DNA of 64,000 nucleotides from Glandiceps talaboti (GCF_964340395.1 NC_135556.1:22893723-22957722), one strand, 5' to 3'; counted from the first letter of the stretch, positions 44,515 to 59,823 are shown. Program-made: numbers and translations. The notes: generated by a model from the sequence alone, not told the origin.

Positions 44515-44895
44515 TCGGCTTACTAGGATAGACACAAGCTAAACTATTATATTTGATGTGATAGATTACACAAGTGGGTGATAGTTGTGCCTCTGTTGTG
44601 TAAGCACACTGTGATCAAGATAGTGTAAGCACTGTGGAAGTCCTTGCAGAAATCATTGCTAGAAGTTATCTGAAACACCACTCTACTGGGAGTATAATTA
44701 AAGTAATGTCCATTCAATAGCTTAGTATATCAACATGTGACAGAAACAGTTTTAGTCTAGATGTATCTGTGCCTTTAAATCTCTACAAGAAAGATCTTGA
44801 GATTTGACACTACAGCTAGCATCTAGACTACAATAGTTTTAGTTTGTGCCTATCTTTAATAGTAAGCCAAAATTGTGATTGTCACTGTCATAACT
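44515..44895 (+). repeat. Dispersed repeat family A, copy 2
   Basis: Matches 5160-5480 in the same orientation and order of landmarks (gtgatcaagata, gtccattcaatagctta, tatcaacatgt, caatagttttagtttgtg). This copy carries about 80 extra bases near 44760-44835 flanked by repeated agtttta / tctaga text. Confidence 0.7.
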
Positions 44896-47800
44896 AGCGA
44901 ACCTTTGAAGCACCAACCAGGAAATTGGTGTAGATATTGTTCATTTTTTGCAGTTAATGAAATAATAATAAAATAATAACAATATCTCAAATTTACAAAA
45001 CTTTGTGTAATATATTAAAATATTTAGGATTAACTGTGTAAATAAAATTCCTTTCAAATTTGGATTTCATAGACAAAATCCGTACATACATATTTTCTAT
45101 AGAAACTGAACTTATACCAAAACTTTGTATTTTCTTACAAGTTGCACAAAGTTGTCAGTATCTAGTATTATCATCACTGGTTGATAATAAAGATTAAATA
45201 CAAGCAGATTTCCTCATCATCTTCTGTGAACTGATAAACGTAAACACACATGGAATGATAAAAGAATCAGTTCTTTCCCAAAGATATCACTATATAGTAG
45301 TAAATTTGTCTAGCACTTGATGGCGGGTATTTTTTTTAGTCATATACACCGATTTACTTCTGACACAATTTTTTACCACCATGACACCAGTTTCTTTGTC
45401 TTCCACTGTATATCCATACTGACAGAACATTGAATTCAGTATATTGCTCTCTCAATACACATTAATTTTCCAAATGAAGCAAAATTAACACCAATATTTT
45501 TATAATTATTATTACGCAAATTACATGTTTAGTTTTAGAACATCTACAACTTTTACGGTTACAATTTTATTGTGTTTTTTTTTCTTTTTTTTCGATATTG
45601 CAAATTATTAATGCCTGTATGACCTTTTGACCTCTGTAGAACGTATCTTGTGTAGCAAATACTTGAGGTATTTCATCGTTGAGAATTTCTAGCTGCTACG
45701 TTATCATTTTAGCATGGTAGGAATTCTACAAATTACAAGCCAGAAATAGAAAATCTCTGTCCAAATTCTTAGCATTGGGACTGCTGTTACACTGTCAATA
45801 TCGTCAACACTTGGACAAGATTTGAAAAAGAGAAACACAAATTAGACTTCTAATTTACAAATTTTGCCTTGCCAATGACTTGCGCAAAAATAATACTAGA
45901 AGTAAAATACACAGCAGGTAAGTACAAGAGCTACTACAGTACATGTGTACATGTAGCATTATGGCCACTTGTTTATGCAAATTACAGATATTGACAAATC
46001 ACCATGTCCATGGATGTATGTTGGCAGTATAGTGGTACTAAACATAGCCACACTGTGGGTGTGACATATTGAGGGGGGGGGGGGAACGAACTGTAGCATG
46101 TACATGTACATGTATATCCTATCTATCATATATTGCAATTTGTCTGCAGGACTGTTGGGATAACTTGTCTCTTTTGAGCATTTCAAAATGACCAAAATTT
46201 CTGATGGTGTTTCCAACAAATGACACTGTCATTCTAACTTTCATGTACTTCCACAAGACATATATGTAATGACACAATCTATATGTACATGTACATTGCA
46301 CCCACATGAAACACTATTGTACAATCTCTGCAGTACTGTGATGACAATGTTTACATGTAATTTGGATGACAAAAATATATCAAACTTGTAGAGGCCTGCA
46401 GTCACTTGATGTATAAACTCACATGCACAAGTCGGTCGAGCTAGAAATTGAGGGTCTGATTCCATGACTTCCACACTATGTGCGCAATGTAGAAATATTC
46501 TACTGAAGTAACATCTGTACATTCCAATACAATAATCACCTGAATGAGAGTGACCTACATGTGGTCACTGGTTACTTTGACATACTTGGCCATAAAAGTA
46601 TTCTATGCACTGTCCTACACTGCATTACCTCTCTACTCTTACCAGGTCAAGTACAGTAATAAAATTTAACTGTTCAATATGAATACGGTCTTGAAAACAC
46701 AACAAAACCCATCTATACCACCTGAGGACACAAACAACGAGAGTGATGTATTAGGTCCAATTTCCAGAAGTGATGCTTGTTTTCAGTTTTTTTGTCCTCA
46801 TCAAACTATGTGACTGCTTTACCAAAACAATCTATTTCACACATTAGTGCACAAAATCTTAAAATGTGTTAAAGGCCCATTATTCAGTCCCATGGTCTAA
46901 CATTAATGGTATATGTACTTCATCAGTACAGCTATCAAGAGGATTAAAAAATCATTCTTTTGTTCATGACCAACTTTCAGTATGTGCAGCTCTGCTAGAT
47001 AGCTTCTCATCCAAATGGGCTTTAAAAGGGGCAACTTGGACATGTAAGTACAGGACAGGTAGGCTCTTACAGGATTTATGTCTAAAACATGTGAATGTGG
47101 GTGTATCTGTGTATAAAATAATACTAAGATATGGGGATGCAGTTGTATACTAAATATCATTAAATCATCATCACAAAATGAGCCGTGGTATTAGTAGGAT
47201 ATACAACTCAATGTAAATCCGTTACAAATTCTCCATGTTCCCTTGATCCCAATTTTTCTGAGTTGCCCCTTTAAACAGCTGATAAGTTGATTGGTGTGAT
47301 CTTGTAAGTTTTAGTAGTGTGACCTACATTTTGTTTTGTCCTCACTGATATCACTATAATTGAGATTAAATACCATGTTTTATGTCAAAGTTATTTTGAT
47401 AGTAGTCTTAACATTTATTAAGAGTATCATAAGGGGATATTAGGAAAACAATAATATGACAAGTTATACCTCAGATTAGAATTAAAATCTGAGTGCGAAA
47501 AATGTGATATAGAGAGGCCATAACATTGCTGACTAAGATTTGTTCCAATATAAGTTGTACTATTGTATTGTGTATTTGTATTCTGTACAACTGCAGTAAA
47601 GAATTCCACCTCAGTTACCAGACTATGTGGTATCTGTGCCACTAAATATATATTTTTGTCTAAAATTTATGAAATAATTTGACATCCACTGTACTGTAGC
47701 TGTCAATGACCCATAAGTAAGTAGTGAATGTGATATCAGAACTTAAAATAGAACTTTGGCACTCAGAGTTGCAAGTAGGCCAGGTCATATGTGAGTTGTC

Positions 47801-50800
47801 AGATCAATTTTTCATGTGTCTTAGAACTATATCATGTAGACTAAACAGATAAATAAATTCATTCTAAACATAGGATGTACATGTTGTTATCCAATTTGAT
47901 GTCCAGGCCACACAACTCAAGTGAACTAAACAAAACATGATTTGGTATTGTATCTCTCAATACTGGCCTACATGTACATGTATCTTCAGTAAATCCATGT
48001 TGTATATATGGTTGCAAGGCTCGAACAACATGTAAGGCTAGAACAACATGAATGACACCCCCCTCCCCTCCCCTCCCTCCCCATGCACAAATGATGGAAA
48101 TAAACAAACCTAAATACTAAACAAACAGCAACACATTAAAGTTCAGAGTAATAGCAAATTAGAAACTTTTGCAATAATTCTAGAGAGCGTACATATATTT
48201 CAATTTAAACACTACATTGTACATGTCCACACATACAAGAAATGTACATACACAGTGACTACATTTCACATCCTGGTATGTTGATATGAAATGCCAAATT
48301 TGTGGAAATACAGCCTTGTTACTATAGTGATTACATTTGTATATTAGTTGCCCGCCATACATACAGTACAATGTATGACACAAATAGACAGTTGTGACAC
48401 AGTTTATATATAGTACTGTACATATACAACAGTTTGACCTCACACTTAGCTTGTCTGACTCACATGTAAATCAAGCTCTTATTTTAATTTCTACAGCCAG
48501 CAGGCCATCCATCCACAAAATATAGAAGTCCATTTTCTATGTATCAAATAACTTCTTGTAAAGTGTTCAACTTTGAAAACAAACTACCAATCATGAAAAG
48601 TGTGTTTAAATCATGCACACCCTGCAAACTTCCAAGCAGCCATATTTATTATTTGGTATCACTGGTGGTTACTACATCACACTTTTTCTCATATCATAAT
48701 AACATATATATTCAACATACTTCATAAAATGTGTTATGTATGGTTATAATTGTATTTCACCAAATGACAAAGGCTGTATAACAGCACAAGAGTAATACAG
48801 ATGCACAAGGCCAATTCATAATCTCCAATGATAATGACTCCTTGTAATTACATTTGGATATGGAAAGAATGTTATAAATAAATACAACTTGACCTTGGAT
48901 TATACACTAGAGAGATGAACATTAGCACCAGAATACTGATGGTATGCACCAGAAGTGTACAATGTGTTTATCCTTGACATTTATGTTGTTTCTCTTTGCA
49001 TGATGGACTGATTATTCACACACCAGCTGTTACCGTTGACAACCATTCTTGTGTTTATATAGGTCTAATGTTATCACCACTAATGTCATCACTTTTACAA
49101 TTTAGATGCACAGATGTCATACACATAATAAACCCATAACAGGCTTCTTAATACACAGCAAGAACAATGTTGTTGCCAATAGTTGCATATAACAAAGAAA
49201 TATGTCATTTTGCAAATGCAACTCTCACACTTCGTAAATGACACATACACAGTGACAAAGGGCAATCCTGAAGTACATATGCAATATACAGAATTCAAGG
49301 TGTGCATGGATATATGTACATAGTTAGTATATGTGTTGCTGTATGATTGCAAAGGATATACACATGTAGTCAGTGTTTCCTAATATGTAACTTTGGTTAT
49401 ATGAAATAGCATTTGGAAAGTACATGTATTGATCATCTGCCTGGGATACAAAGTACATTGTAAAGTGGATTCTGGGTAATGTACTACTGTGCTGTGCAGG
49501 TAAAGTTGTATGGCTTCCCACAGTGTACCATAATTTTGTTTGGGAACCTTGTCTTGAAAACCCAGGTAGATGTTATCTTTTTACTACCAAAAACAAAAAC
49601 ACTGGTAGTGAACCCTGATTAATACACATACCCTTCATTTTAGATCTTTACCTCATACACATGGGAAATCTGGGTCACATCTGGAATGTCTTTCACATGT
49701 GAGTAACCGATTATATATTGGTGTCAACTGTATATATACATGTACATGTACATAGCATATGTCTTACAGTAGCAAGCAATCTACCCTTGACCTACTTCAG
49801 GTCATCTTACATATTTCAACAAAACTAATTCCCAGGCTTAAGCCAGTCCACAAAGCAAGTATTTCTGATATAAACAACCTGCACAGATATTATGTAGTGC
49901 TAATAGATTGACTCAGATATTTGTATGTACCATGTTCTTGGCAGATCTTTGCTGATAAATTGTTTTAAGACTTCGGGAGTAATCCATACTTGGCATCATG
50001 TAAGAAGAAACTTATCCACTCTCAGAGTAGTATATGTATGGTTATTAGGTTTAACTCATATCAACGCTGTATTTCAAATACTTCACTGCTAGAATTTCAT
50101 GCTCTATTAATGCTAGTTGTGGATTCAACCTCCAGGAATGACTAAAATTTCACTTTCTACAGCATCACCTTGAACAAGGTGACCTGTCTCAGCACACTTG
50201 CATATACATGCACATCACATTTTCTGCTTTGTTTATTTTCTATTTTGAAATTAGACTGTTTTAAATCATGCCTTCCAAGTTTCGTAAATTAATTCTTCCA
50301 TCTCTACTTCACAACAATGCATAAAGTTGGGGACAGTGCTGTTTAAAATGGAAGCATTTGGACAAATGATGATTTTTTTTTCCTTGTTACATTTTCTTGT
50401 ACTGAAGATTTCAAAAAGAGGAGTAAGCCACTGAAATTCTCTACATACTGTATAATGGAAGTCTGGGCAATATTAACAGGATGGCACATATTGAAAACTT
50501 TAGTATCATAGAAAAAGAAGTCTGGTAAATGCATATATACATACACAGTACACAAATTATGTACTGTGTGAGTCTTGAAATGGAACTCTAAACTCTGGTA
50601 CCTTGTGGATTCCACACACATGTACGTACCTAATCCTTGGCATGATACTGAATATTGACATTGGTAAATGAGCATGGATTTAGTTTTGAAGAATTGTATC
50701 TCTGCATGACAATAATACAACAGATAATCTTCATGATTAAAACTTCAAGTACAGTGGCACTTACTGGGTAACACAGCTTGTTGTCACACAACATCTAATG

Positions 50801-50802
50801 CC

Positions 50803-50919
50803 TGGGTCAACCAACAAGTGTGCGTGCCAGCTACCCAGCTTGACAGAGATGCGTCCTACATAGGGTCAACCAACAAGTGTGCATGCCAGCTCAGCCAGCT
50901 TGACAGAGATGCGTCCTAC
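50803..50919. repeat. 59 bp tandem duplication
   Basis: gggtcaaccaacaagtgtgc starts copies at 50804 and 50863; both end in agcttgacagagatgcgtcc. Confidence 0.9.
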
Positions 50920-53307
50920 TTTTGTACTTTAATGTTTACGCCATGGCATTTCTGAATGCCATTAAACTGATCTGTTATATACAATATATGCTTGATTTGA
51001 AAAGACTGAAATTCATCATGTCACCAACAGTTGTCTGGTACATGATTACAAAGGAGTGAAATCCGTCATATGTCATCCAAACAGTTGTCTATAAAAATCC
51101 ATCATATTAACACTGACGACAGAGACATAGACTGCATAGCCACTACAGTGTCTGTGAATCGGAACTCTGTCATGTTGCAACAGTTTCTGTTTAATATTTC
51201 TCTTCAATCACTGTGAAATCGAAGTGAATATATGCTAACACACCACAGTATTTTGACTTTCCTTGAACCAACCATACAATGCCCTTGGGTGCTATCTTTT
51301 CCTCCAGACATGGTGCCTCGGAAATGATACTACTTCCAAGTTGCAATGTATATCTTGATGATACCCTTATATAATGATATCTGTTTGCACCAGTAGCTGA
51401 AGTGATTATATTTGCACATGTCTGGTTCATTTCTGCCTAATTTCACTTGAGGTGCAGTACGTACTGCTTGACTACCATCCATAGGAGTACATTACAGCCA
51501 CTAAACAATGGCTTCCTTGACTTCGGAATTCTGCCAGTGTCAATATCTACATTTACATACTGTCTCTACCTTTACCTTTGGAGTGCCTTTTATCAAAATA
51601 CAATAAGTAGCACACACTATTGAAATGATCAACCCACCTATTTAAAGTGCATGTATTACTTCAGTAAAAGTGTATGAACATTTGAATTGACAGATGCATT
51701 GTAATTTTGCTTTCATTTTGACCGAATTCTATATGTGGCCTATTTCTTAAATGAACTCTATCATGCCTTGCACTTTTAAAGTGCATATACTTTTTCTTGT
51801 TGTATGGTGTACCTGCTGGGATGAAATTATGTATTGAGACCAACAGGCATTGAAGAGGCTACACTGCCCTCAGGTGGCAAGAAACAGAAAGTACATATGA
51901 TGAATTTGCTAACAAACGTATTTCCATTGTCGCAAACCACGGTATGATGGTATTTCTTGAACAGTTTAGATAAAACAACACAATCAAACAATCAACCAAC
52001 AATCCATGGAAAGGCAAAGGCAAAGTATACAAAACTGTGCATGTTTTTGGTAGCCGGTATAAGGTCTTTCCAAAAGTGTACACATTGCTGTATATTGCAC
52101 AACCCACATCATATACATTGTAAAGCATATGGAAGAGAAGTAGGCCATCACTTGAAAGGTGAAGATCTAATATATGTATATGTACCACATGATAAATGGT
52201 CGGCTCGGGTCCAACAAACATGAAAGAACTTGAGGAGGAACTATTTCTGAATGTTGAATGCGCTGTTCTTATTGAAACTACAAGTATTGTTGTACGTATG
52301 ATGAATGACAATGTGAACACCACACCAGTATAGCTAATACTTTCCAAAACTAAAGTAAGGGTTTTATTTTTTTTCATGTTTCTCATTATTATTTCATGGC
52401 AACTGTGGGTCAATCAGTTGGTTGATTAAAAAAAAAGTAAAAATCATCTTCATATTTCTCTGCTTCTCCTTTTCCTCCTCTCTATTTTCTTTTTATTAGA
52501 TTCCTGGTAACAAGCCCTTTCCCAGCTTCTCTACACAATTGGCATGTTCTCAAACTCCTCTCTCCCCCCCACTTGAATAAATTCCATCATGAAAGAAATG
52601 CTCTGTTCGTGAACAAGTGTCGTCATCACCACCACGACTGTCGATGATGTCGACAGCTTATTCTTGCCAGAGAGGATGCTGTTCCTCAAAATATTACAAA
52701 TGTAAAGGGGTGGGTGAAACAATTTTTTTTTTTAAATTTTGATGTTGGAGCTGAAAATTTGGGTCGGTCGGGTAATGAGAAACAGAAAAAAAAATAGGGA
52801 AAACGTTCATGGTTGAATTCCTGTGTAACACTTCTCAAATTGTGACTTTATGGTACATTCAACCAATATGACAAGATTAATGTATTTGTATACATTTCAC
52901 TACATAGGAGGTGTGACACTGGTACAAACTCAACTCATCTCTCTGTAAGACATGTCCATTTCTAATTATACAGCTAGACAATCAATCACTATGTTGATGG
53001 GTTGGTAATTCCGAACGGAAATCAAATCTTTTTAATCATCCTAATAGTTGTACGTGACCAATAGGTTAACTGGATATCAATGATTTCAATGTACATGTAC
53101 AAAATGTATGTAATCTATATGTACATCCATAGCAACAAATGACATAATGGTAAGAATTCTACTGACCTTGTAAACTATTTCCTCAAGTCTGTGTTATCAT
53201 TTTAACTGAGGGTAATTTACAATAATCCCGGAATTCTTTCTACTCATTATTGCTATGCTAAACTTAGTCAACCAAAATAGGTCTTTAATCACTATTCTGT
53301 TTGTTAC

Positions 53308-53390
53308 TAACCACCAACCACCCACTCAAACAACCACCCACCCAAACAACCACCCACCCAAACAACCAACCAACCACCCAACCAACCAAC
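53308..53390. repeat. (CCAACCA/CCCA)n-rich low-complexity tract
   Basis: Repeated accaccca, aacaacca and accaacca units. Confidence 0.85.
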
Positions 53391-56300
53391 ATTAGGGAAT
53401 TTACAAACTTACAAGATTCATAAATATAGGTACAACATACATTTGTCTTTTTCCTTGCATTTATAGCACCTTCCAAATCAAAATTTTACACTTGAAATCA
53501 AAATTTCATTAAACCTTTTTTGGCGCACAACACACAGAAAAAACTCAAACTAAACATCTCATTTCAATATATTCATGCTAGCAGCTTATGAAATTATATT
53601 TCATTTTTGTCCCTGTACAGATATTTTATATACATGTATTTGACATTTGAGTGTCTCAGTGTATATTTGCTGCTGACCCAATGATGTAGTGTGCTATGAA
53701 CAAGGCTTCAGCTCGTCAAAGTGGATAGTTGAGACTGTCCAGTTTTGATTTACACTATTTGTATACAGTTTTAATACTGCATTCATACTTCTTATATATC
53801 TCCTTTTACTTTCCATCAGACAAGTGAACGATGCATTCAAAACCAATTCCTGGCATCAATGAAGTTAAAGATATTATGATAAGCCCTTACAAATAAATAC
53901 TTTTCAAAGGAAAATAAAACTTCCATTATGAATTTCCGTTTCCACTTGTCAAAGCCCAGCAAGTTTTGAAAGAAGCATACAAGCTGTTTCCTTTATGGCC
54001 AATAGGATAGTATGTTACAGCTACTCTTTACAACAAACTGACCAATCAGGGGGTCCACTACATCTTGTTGATGCCCTGTCCATATTCCATATTAGACCCA
54101 TTATCTGTGTCCAATAATGCAGGACAGAGCATAGACCAGTACATAAACAGTTGCTTTCCATTTACACTGAACTGTCAACCTGGTGTGTATGATGAGAGGT
54201 ATATCTCCAAGGTCAGCACACCATGCATACCTCTGAGAGTATTTGGCTATGATCCAACTCACAGGCTACTGTTTTGTCACCGCTTTGTTTCAAATCTGCA
54301 CCCCTAAAGGCAGCATAGTTGGACTACAAAAGCCAAACATACTGATGAACCGAATGAAAAAATGCCTGCAATGTGATTCAGCTTTGTTATGTCAAAATGG
54401 TGGCATTATGTGTAATGTGTGCCTCCTTTCCATCGCTTGTTTACATCATGTTAAAAGTTAAACTGTCTTCAGGTACATGTACTTTTGTGGCAGGTTTATC
54501 ATTTTCTTCACAATGTATGTTGTCCTCTTTCCAAAAGTTTCAACAAAACTCTGACTTTTGCATAACTATCTTGTTTATCATGAAAACCATCCTGTTATCT
54601 GTAAACCCATCTCATTACTTGCTGTGAATTCTGCTGTCTTGCTTCCCATATCTCATTTTATCAATCTCAAGTCATCTGACATTTATACTTAGGATCCCAA
54701 TGGTAAACATGGACAAAAAAACCATGCTTACATGTATAAACAAAATATCATAAAGTATAAGCCCAGCTGTTATGGTTCCCCTTCACCTACCTCATCTGGG
54801 GAAAAATCCACCCCAATAATCTACACAAAGACTTTTTGTGAGTACAAGATATGCTTAAACATAGAATATGTCAAACGGACGATTATGTAGACATGTGACT
54901 CTACATCACAAATACTCTGTCACCATAATATGCACTAAAGGCATTTGTCAGCAAATGGTATTTTTATCACAACATATTTCACAGTATTGACTTTGCAGAA
55001 ATGTGAGCAATCAAGTTATCACTATTTGTAGAATGTATTCACAATGAAATGTCCCATACATCATACATACTGAATACTTCTCCACAAAGAATGTGAAAAG
55101 CATTATTGCCCTGAGACAAGTACGTATATACACATAGAAATCTATAGCAAAATAACACTGTATTGATTTTGACTTTTCAGAATGTTTATGGTCACAAACA
55201 TGAAATGTTATACTGTGAAGGAAATGTATAGAATCTGGTGTGTCGAATTTGAAGTTATCTTCCTCCTGAGAAAGCCCACTGTGGTGAACAACTACAATTT
55301 GTAGTTTGAAATCCAAGCTGTTTTTGTACTTAATACTATAGCATACTCAGAGTACATCAGTGTGCAATCTAATGATAGCCAAATTTTGTTGTTGTGGGTC
55401 AAAATGAAAAACTTGTGAGTCACCACATAGTAAGAAATAGGGGAACACCAAATTTTGGTGTGTCATGAGAAATTGTGTGCGTCAGTGGCACATCAACTTG
55501 GCTTAGCACTTGTATATCTGAATGGTGGAAATGACTAAATGAAGATCTACAGATGTTGTGAGTTGAGTAATAGGCCGGTTTATAGTGTAATAGTGTTCAT
55601 ATGTATACACTGTAGATACATCTACAATGTCCATCTTCTCAAAAAAAGATTAATCATAGCACTACTAATTTGCATGGCTATACAGGTTCTATCATTTTAA
55701 TTCCGATTTACATGATAATATAATCATTTGTTATGTAAATGACCAATTGTTCTGCCTATCTGATTTGCATGTTAGTAGAATCATTCCTTACATTTGTAAG
55801 TGACCTATCCGATTTCTAATTTACATGACAGTAGAAGTATTTATTATGTAAATAACCTGTTGGTACCACAATTCTAATTTACAGTATTGGATCCTATGTT
55901 GTTTGGCTATGGAAAGGAGTCAGCAAATTTCACCTGAATAAAGATGTGTCCTCAGAGCATAAACACATTTACTTGTAGTCTAGATCAATGTGCCTGCCAC
56001 ATAAAATATCAGTATGGATTATTTTGTTGAACATTCTTTGTTCTTTCGAGCACAACCATTTCCTAGCCTGTTTAATATGCTGTCTGTGTAGATACATCAT
56101 TAGCTGGTTGTACCTCCTAACCTTCATATCCTGATCATGTACTTTGATAGTACAGTAAACTGGCTATTCTTTCCCAGTGTAAACTTGACAAGTATACCAC
56201 AATAACAGTTGTGTACTACTGTACAGGCAGACTTCTTGGCCAAGAAGTAGGGAGACTGCCCTCATAATTTCCAGATAGTTAAAGTTGATAGTAGCTTGAT

Positions 56301-58686
56301 CTGTTGACCTGAAATACTTCAGTGTGTGTGTAGTCTTATGACCTGTGCATCACCAATTCCTAGTTGAGAAACTGCGTACATGTCACTATAGCAACGTGAC
56401 CCTTATGACCTTACCAGGCCTAGACACTCTTCATAGAGGCAGTGTTTCCATGTCTATTATAAATACATATCACAATAAAGTACACAGCATGATCTCTAGA
56501 GTTGTTAGGATGGAGATAGTTTAGTTCCTATATGTTATCATTACGATTTACACCTCCACTCAGACTTAGGATGGAAAGTGCAGTGACATTCAAACACTCA
56601 ACTAGAAGTAAGACACTACAAGTACTGTGTACTATTAAAGTGTAAGGCAATGTCTCAAAATGGAAATGTCAAAGAGACATCTAAAAGCTGTACAAGCTGT
56701 AATTGGAACATTTTTATGAAGCTGTTTCGTTTACTAAACTTTACTAAATTGTATAATTATCATACACCCTGAACAGTATTGAATCTCCTGTGGATAAATT
56801 TATTTGTGCAGCTGTGTTCAAAATATCGTATGATAACTCCAATCAAATATATCAGATGTTAACCAAATCTAAATTTGAAAAATTTCAATAGAGAACCTTT
56901 TCCAAAGGGGTTTCTTACAAGTAGTTTTTGATGAACTGATCAGTTGATGTACCTAATAACGCATAGCTTTTTAGTATTGGATGGATACAAATGTATATTA
57001 CATGTACCTGCCAGGACTCAGAAGAAACAACTGTACATCTCAGAGCTTCCACTTCTCTGTGCATTTAAATACACTTCAAATGAATAGTTCAAGTTGAACA
57101 TCATTTGAATATAACTGGCAATAGCATCCACATGACATTATCATTTTTTTTGTCAATATTTAAGCATAAACTTTACTTTGTTGACTTGGTATATATGTAA
57201 CCTACCCCCAACAGGAAATCTTACAAGACATTTTGAACACTATAAGTTTGTCTAGACAACATTCAGAGAAAAGCCAAGTATATTCTCTGAGGTGGTAAAG
57301 TACACTGGTTTGTATACATCACATATCAGTGTTGTTGGTTTATCAGTAATTGAGGTAGCTGTAAAGTTCTTATAGGATTATCCTATTGGTGTTAAATTGT
57401 TTAGCAGAGGCTGTGTACTTTGTGATTACATAAATTATGGAATGTTTCTGGTATGCAAAACTATTACCAATACTTAGCCCATAAAATATTATAGATCACT
57501 TGAAAATTATATGTCATTCACAGCACAGAGACTGCAATACTGATGATGATATATGTGATCCAATTAATCCTTTTGTGTGTCAGCTCGAAAGATACCAGTA
57601 CATACAATTTATTGTGGGGTCATTTACATTTTTATTCATTTCAACAGACACAACATCTACTAGTATTAGAGCATAAAGTCTATCTATCAGAATGGAGGTA
57701 TGGATAACTTTATGAATTATATGTAAGTGGGTTGGGTCATACAAAACCTGATACAAAAACAAACCATGAGATACATAGTGTGTGGGGGCATATATTACCA
57801 TCCCATCGATTTTAGCTCTATTTAATTAATGTAAAGCCAAACTTGTGCATGAATAATCAGCTCTAAATACGTGGCTTAAAACTTGTCCCCACTCATAATT
57901 TTACCTGTAGATAAAGTACAAAATGCAGGAGAGTTTTGAAAAGCTGGTGAATTTTTGAATAATATAGTACTTTATATTTATGTTATAAAACCCGACACAT
58001 GTATGAATTTTTCAGAGCAATTTCATTTGATACAAGTTATAATAAATACTATATTATCAATGTTGATGCATTGGTTATCAATACATAGTATGATATGGAT
58101 ACTCTCAAGTGACTCAGTAGTTGACATTGGTCACACCCATTCAACTCTATGTACTTCATACATGTACACAATCTTGCTGCAATTTTCCATATTTACCATT
58201 ATCTTTTTCTGATCAATTCTACATGATACACTTGCCTTCCCACCTAAATTAAAAGTCATACTTTTTATTAAAGTAATATACAATCTTATTATATTAAACA
58301 ATTGTAAAATACATGGATATAGATTTTGATTTGAATGTAAATTGCAGTAGTTGCATGGTTGAAAATACAGATAACTGTGAGTGTGTGTAAATCTTGTACA
58401 GGGGGCAAGGTGGATGATGAAGAACCTTTGGTCATGACCCACTTCACCATATGCTATTGTGAATTTGTTCCACTTCTTTGCACTCATGATATGGTATGGT
58501 AGACTCAAAGGATTAGATTTCTATCATAAGCCCCTATGACGCACACTCACTACTAGTAGCATACAGCATGGATCATCATCACCTTGGTGTCTGAATAACT
58601 GTTGTATTTAGGCCAACAGGAATGAGATCACACATTCATCTCCATACTCTTGAGTTTAATACAACAACAACAATGTACAACAATCT

Positions 58687-58802
58687 AAGTTCATGAATTT
58701 AACTTCGTTTTGCACCAAACTTTTCAAGTAGCTCACCTGGCAAAAGCTTTGGTGAGCCTACTTGAAACTTTTGATGCAAAACGAAGTTAAATTCATGAAC
58801 TT
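58687..58802. repeat. Near-perfect ~50 bp-arm hairpin
   Basis: aagttcatgaatttaacttc (58687 onward) is the exact reverse complement of the sequence ending at 58802. Pairing continues through cgttttgca, ttcaagta and gctcacc with only a few mismatches, closing on a loop of about 13 bases that contains aaaagcttt. It could be a very young foldback MITE or a small-RNA hairpin; the sequence alone does not decide. Confidence 0.88.
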
Positions 58803-58861
58803 TGAGTGAATGTTTGCACAGATGAGTTGTCATCATAATATAGTACAACGTATTGTACAAT

Positions 58862-58960
58862 GTTGGTATTATTCCACACAATTGTTTTAGCCAAGGGAAA
58901 TACACATATGACTGGTCTGAGGGACCTTGTCACTATGTAGTGAAGACAAGTACGGAGAAT
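58862..58960. repeat. Dispersed repeat family B, fragment
   Basis: ttttagccaagggaaata...gaccttgtcactatgtagtg resembles the palindromic end of family B elements. Confidence 0.5.
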
Positions 58961-59801
58961 ACCTGAATGTCAAGGTTGAATGGACAAAATTATTAAACAT
59001 GATCATACTATAAAATAATGGCAATTTTGTATGTTATGTCGACTCCCATATTTTGAGAGAATCGTAGAACAAATGACATACATGTACATAGAGACATGTA
59101 CAAATACAACCTATAACACCAAAGTAAAGCGTTTTCTGTATATACCACAATCATTTATATCATCCATATCAAGTGTAAAAGTATGCTGTTTCATTTGCTA
59201 ATTGACCACATTCGAAAGGCCACACGCTAGGCTTGTAAATAAACCAATTGAAACAGTATATTTTTACACTTGATATGAAAGCTGTAAATGAGTGTAGCAC
59301 ATAGAGAAAGTGCTTTACTTCAGTGTTACTCATTGTACATGACACCAACCAGGGTACATACATTGCATTCATGTATTTTCTTTCCAACCTTTGTACAGTG
59401 TGCATGTGGTTTTAGTAGGGGTTGTGATCCTAAAATAAACCATTTTTTAAAACCATAATTCAAAATACTATAAACATGATTACATCTCAATACTTCCCCC
59501 GGATAAACCTACATGACTATTAAACTGTAGTGACAAATATTGACATTTGACTCTGAGGTCAAAGTATTACAACTTGGACAAAATTTATATGAGTTCTGAG
59601 GAAAACTATCACAAACTGCTCACATATTATGCCACAGCCTTGGAAACCTTTTCCTTTCCTGCCTAAATGTCCTGGCTGAAATCTGAGTCAACAGGGAACT
59701 AGGCAGTAGAAAGTGGAAATGAGAACTTAGTTTCACATACTCTTTCCATTAATTTGTTAGTTGTGCCTATCACTTACACATTGTCACAGATGAACGTGAC
59801 T

Positions 59802-59823
59802 CACTCACTCACTCACTCACTCA
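59802..59823. repeat. (ACTC)n microsatellite
   Basis: Five ACTC units. Confidence 0.85.

Noticed and set aside
46866-47153. 95-codon plus-strand frame
   Set aside because: No recognisable family, no splice support, and overlapped by an equally long antisense frame.
55880-55930. Candidate WW1 exon at ttggatcctatg on the minus strand
   Set aside because: No WxxP-type context, no YYIDH-like strand upstream and no donor in the required phase.
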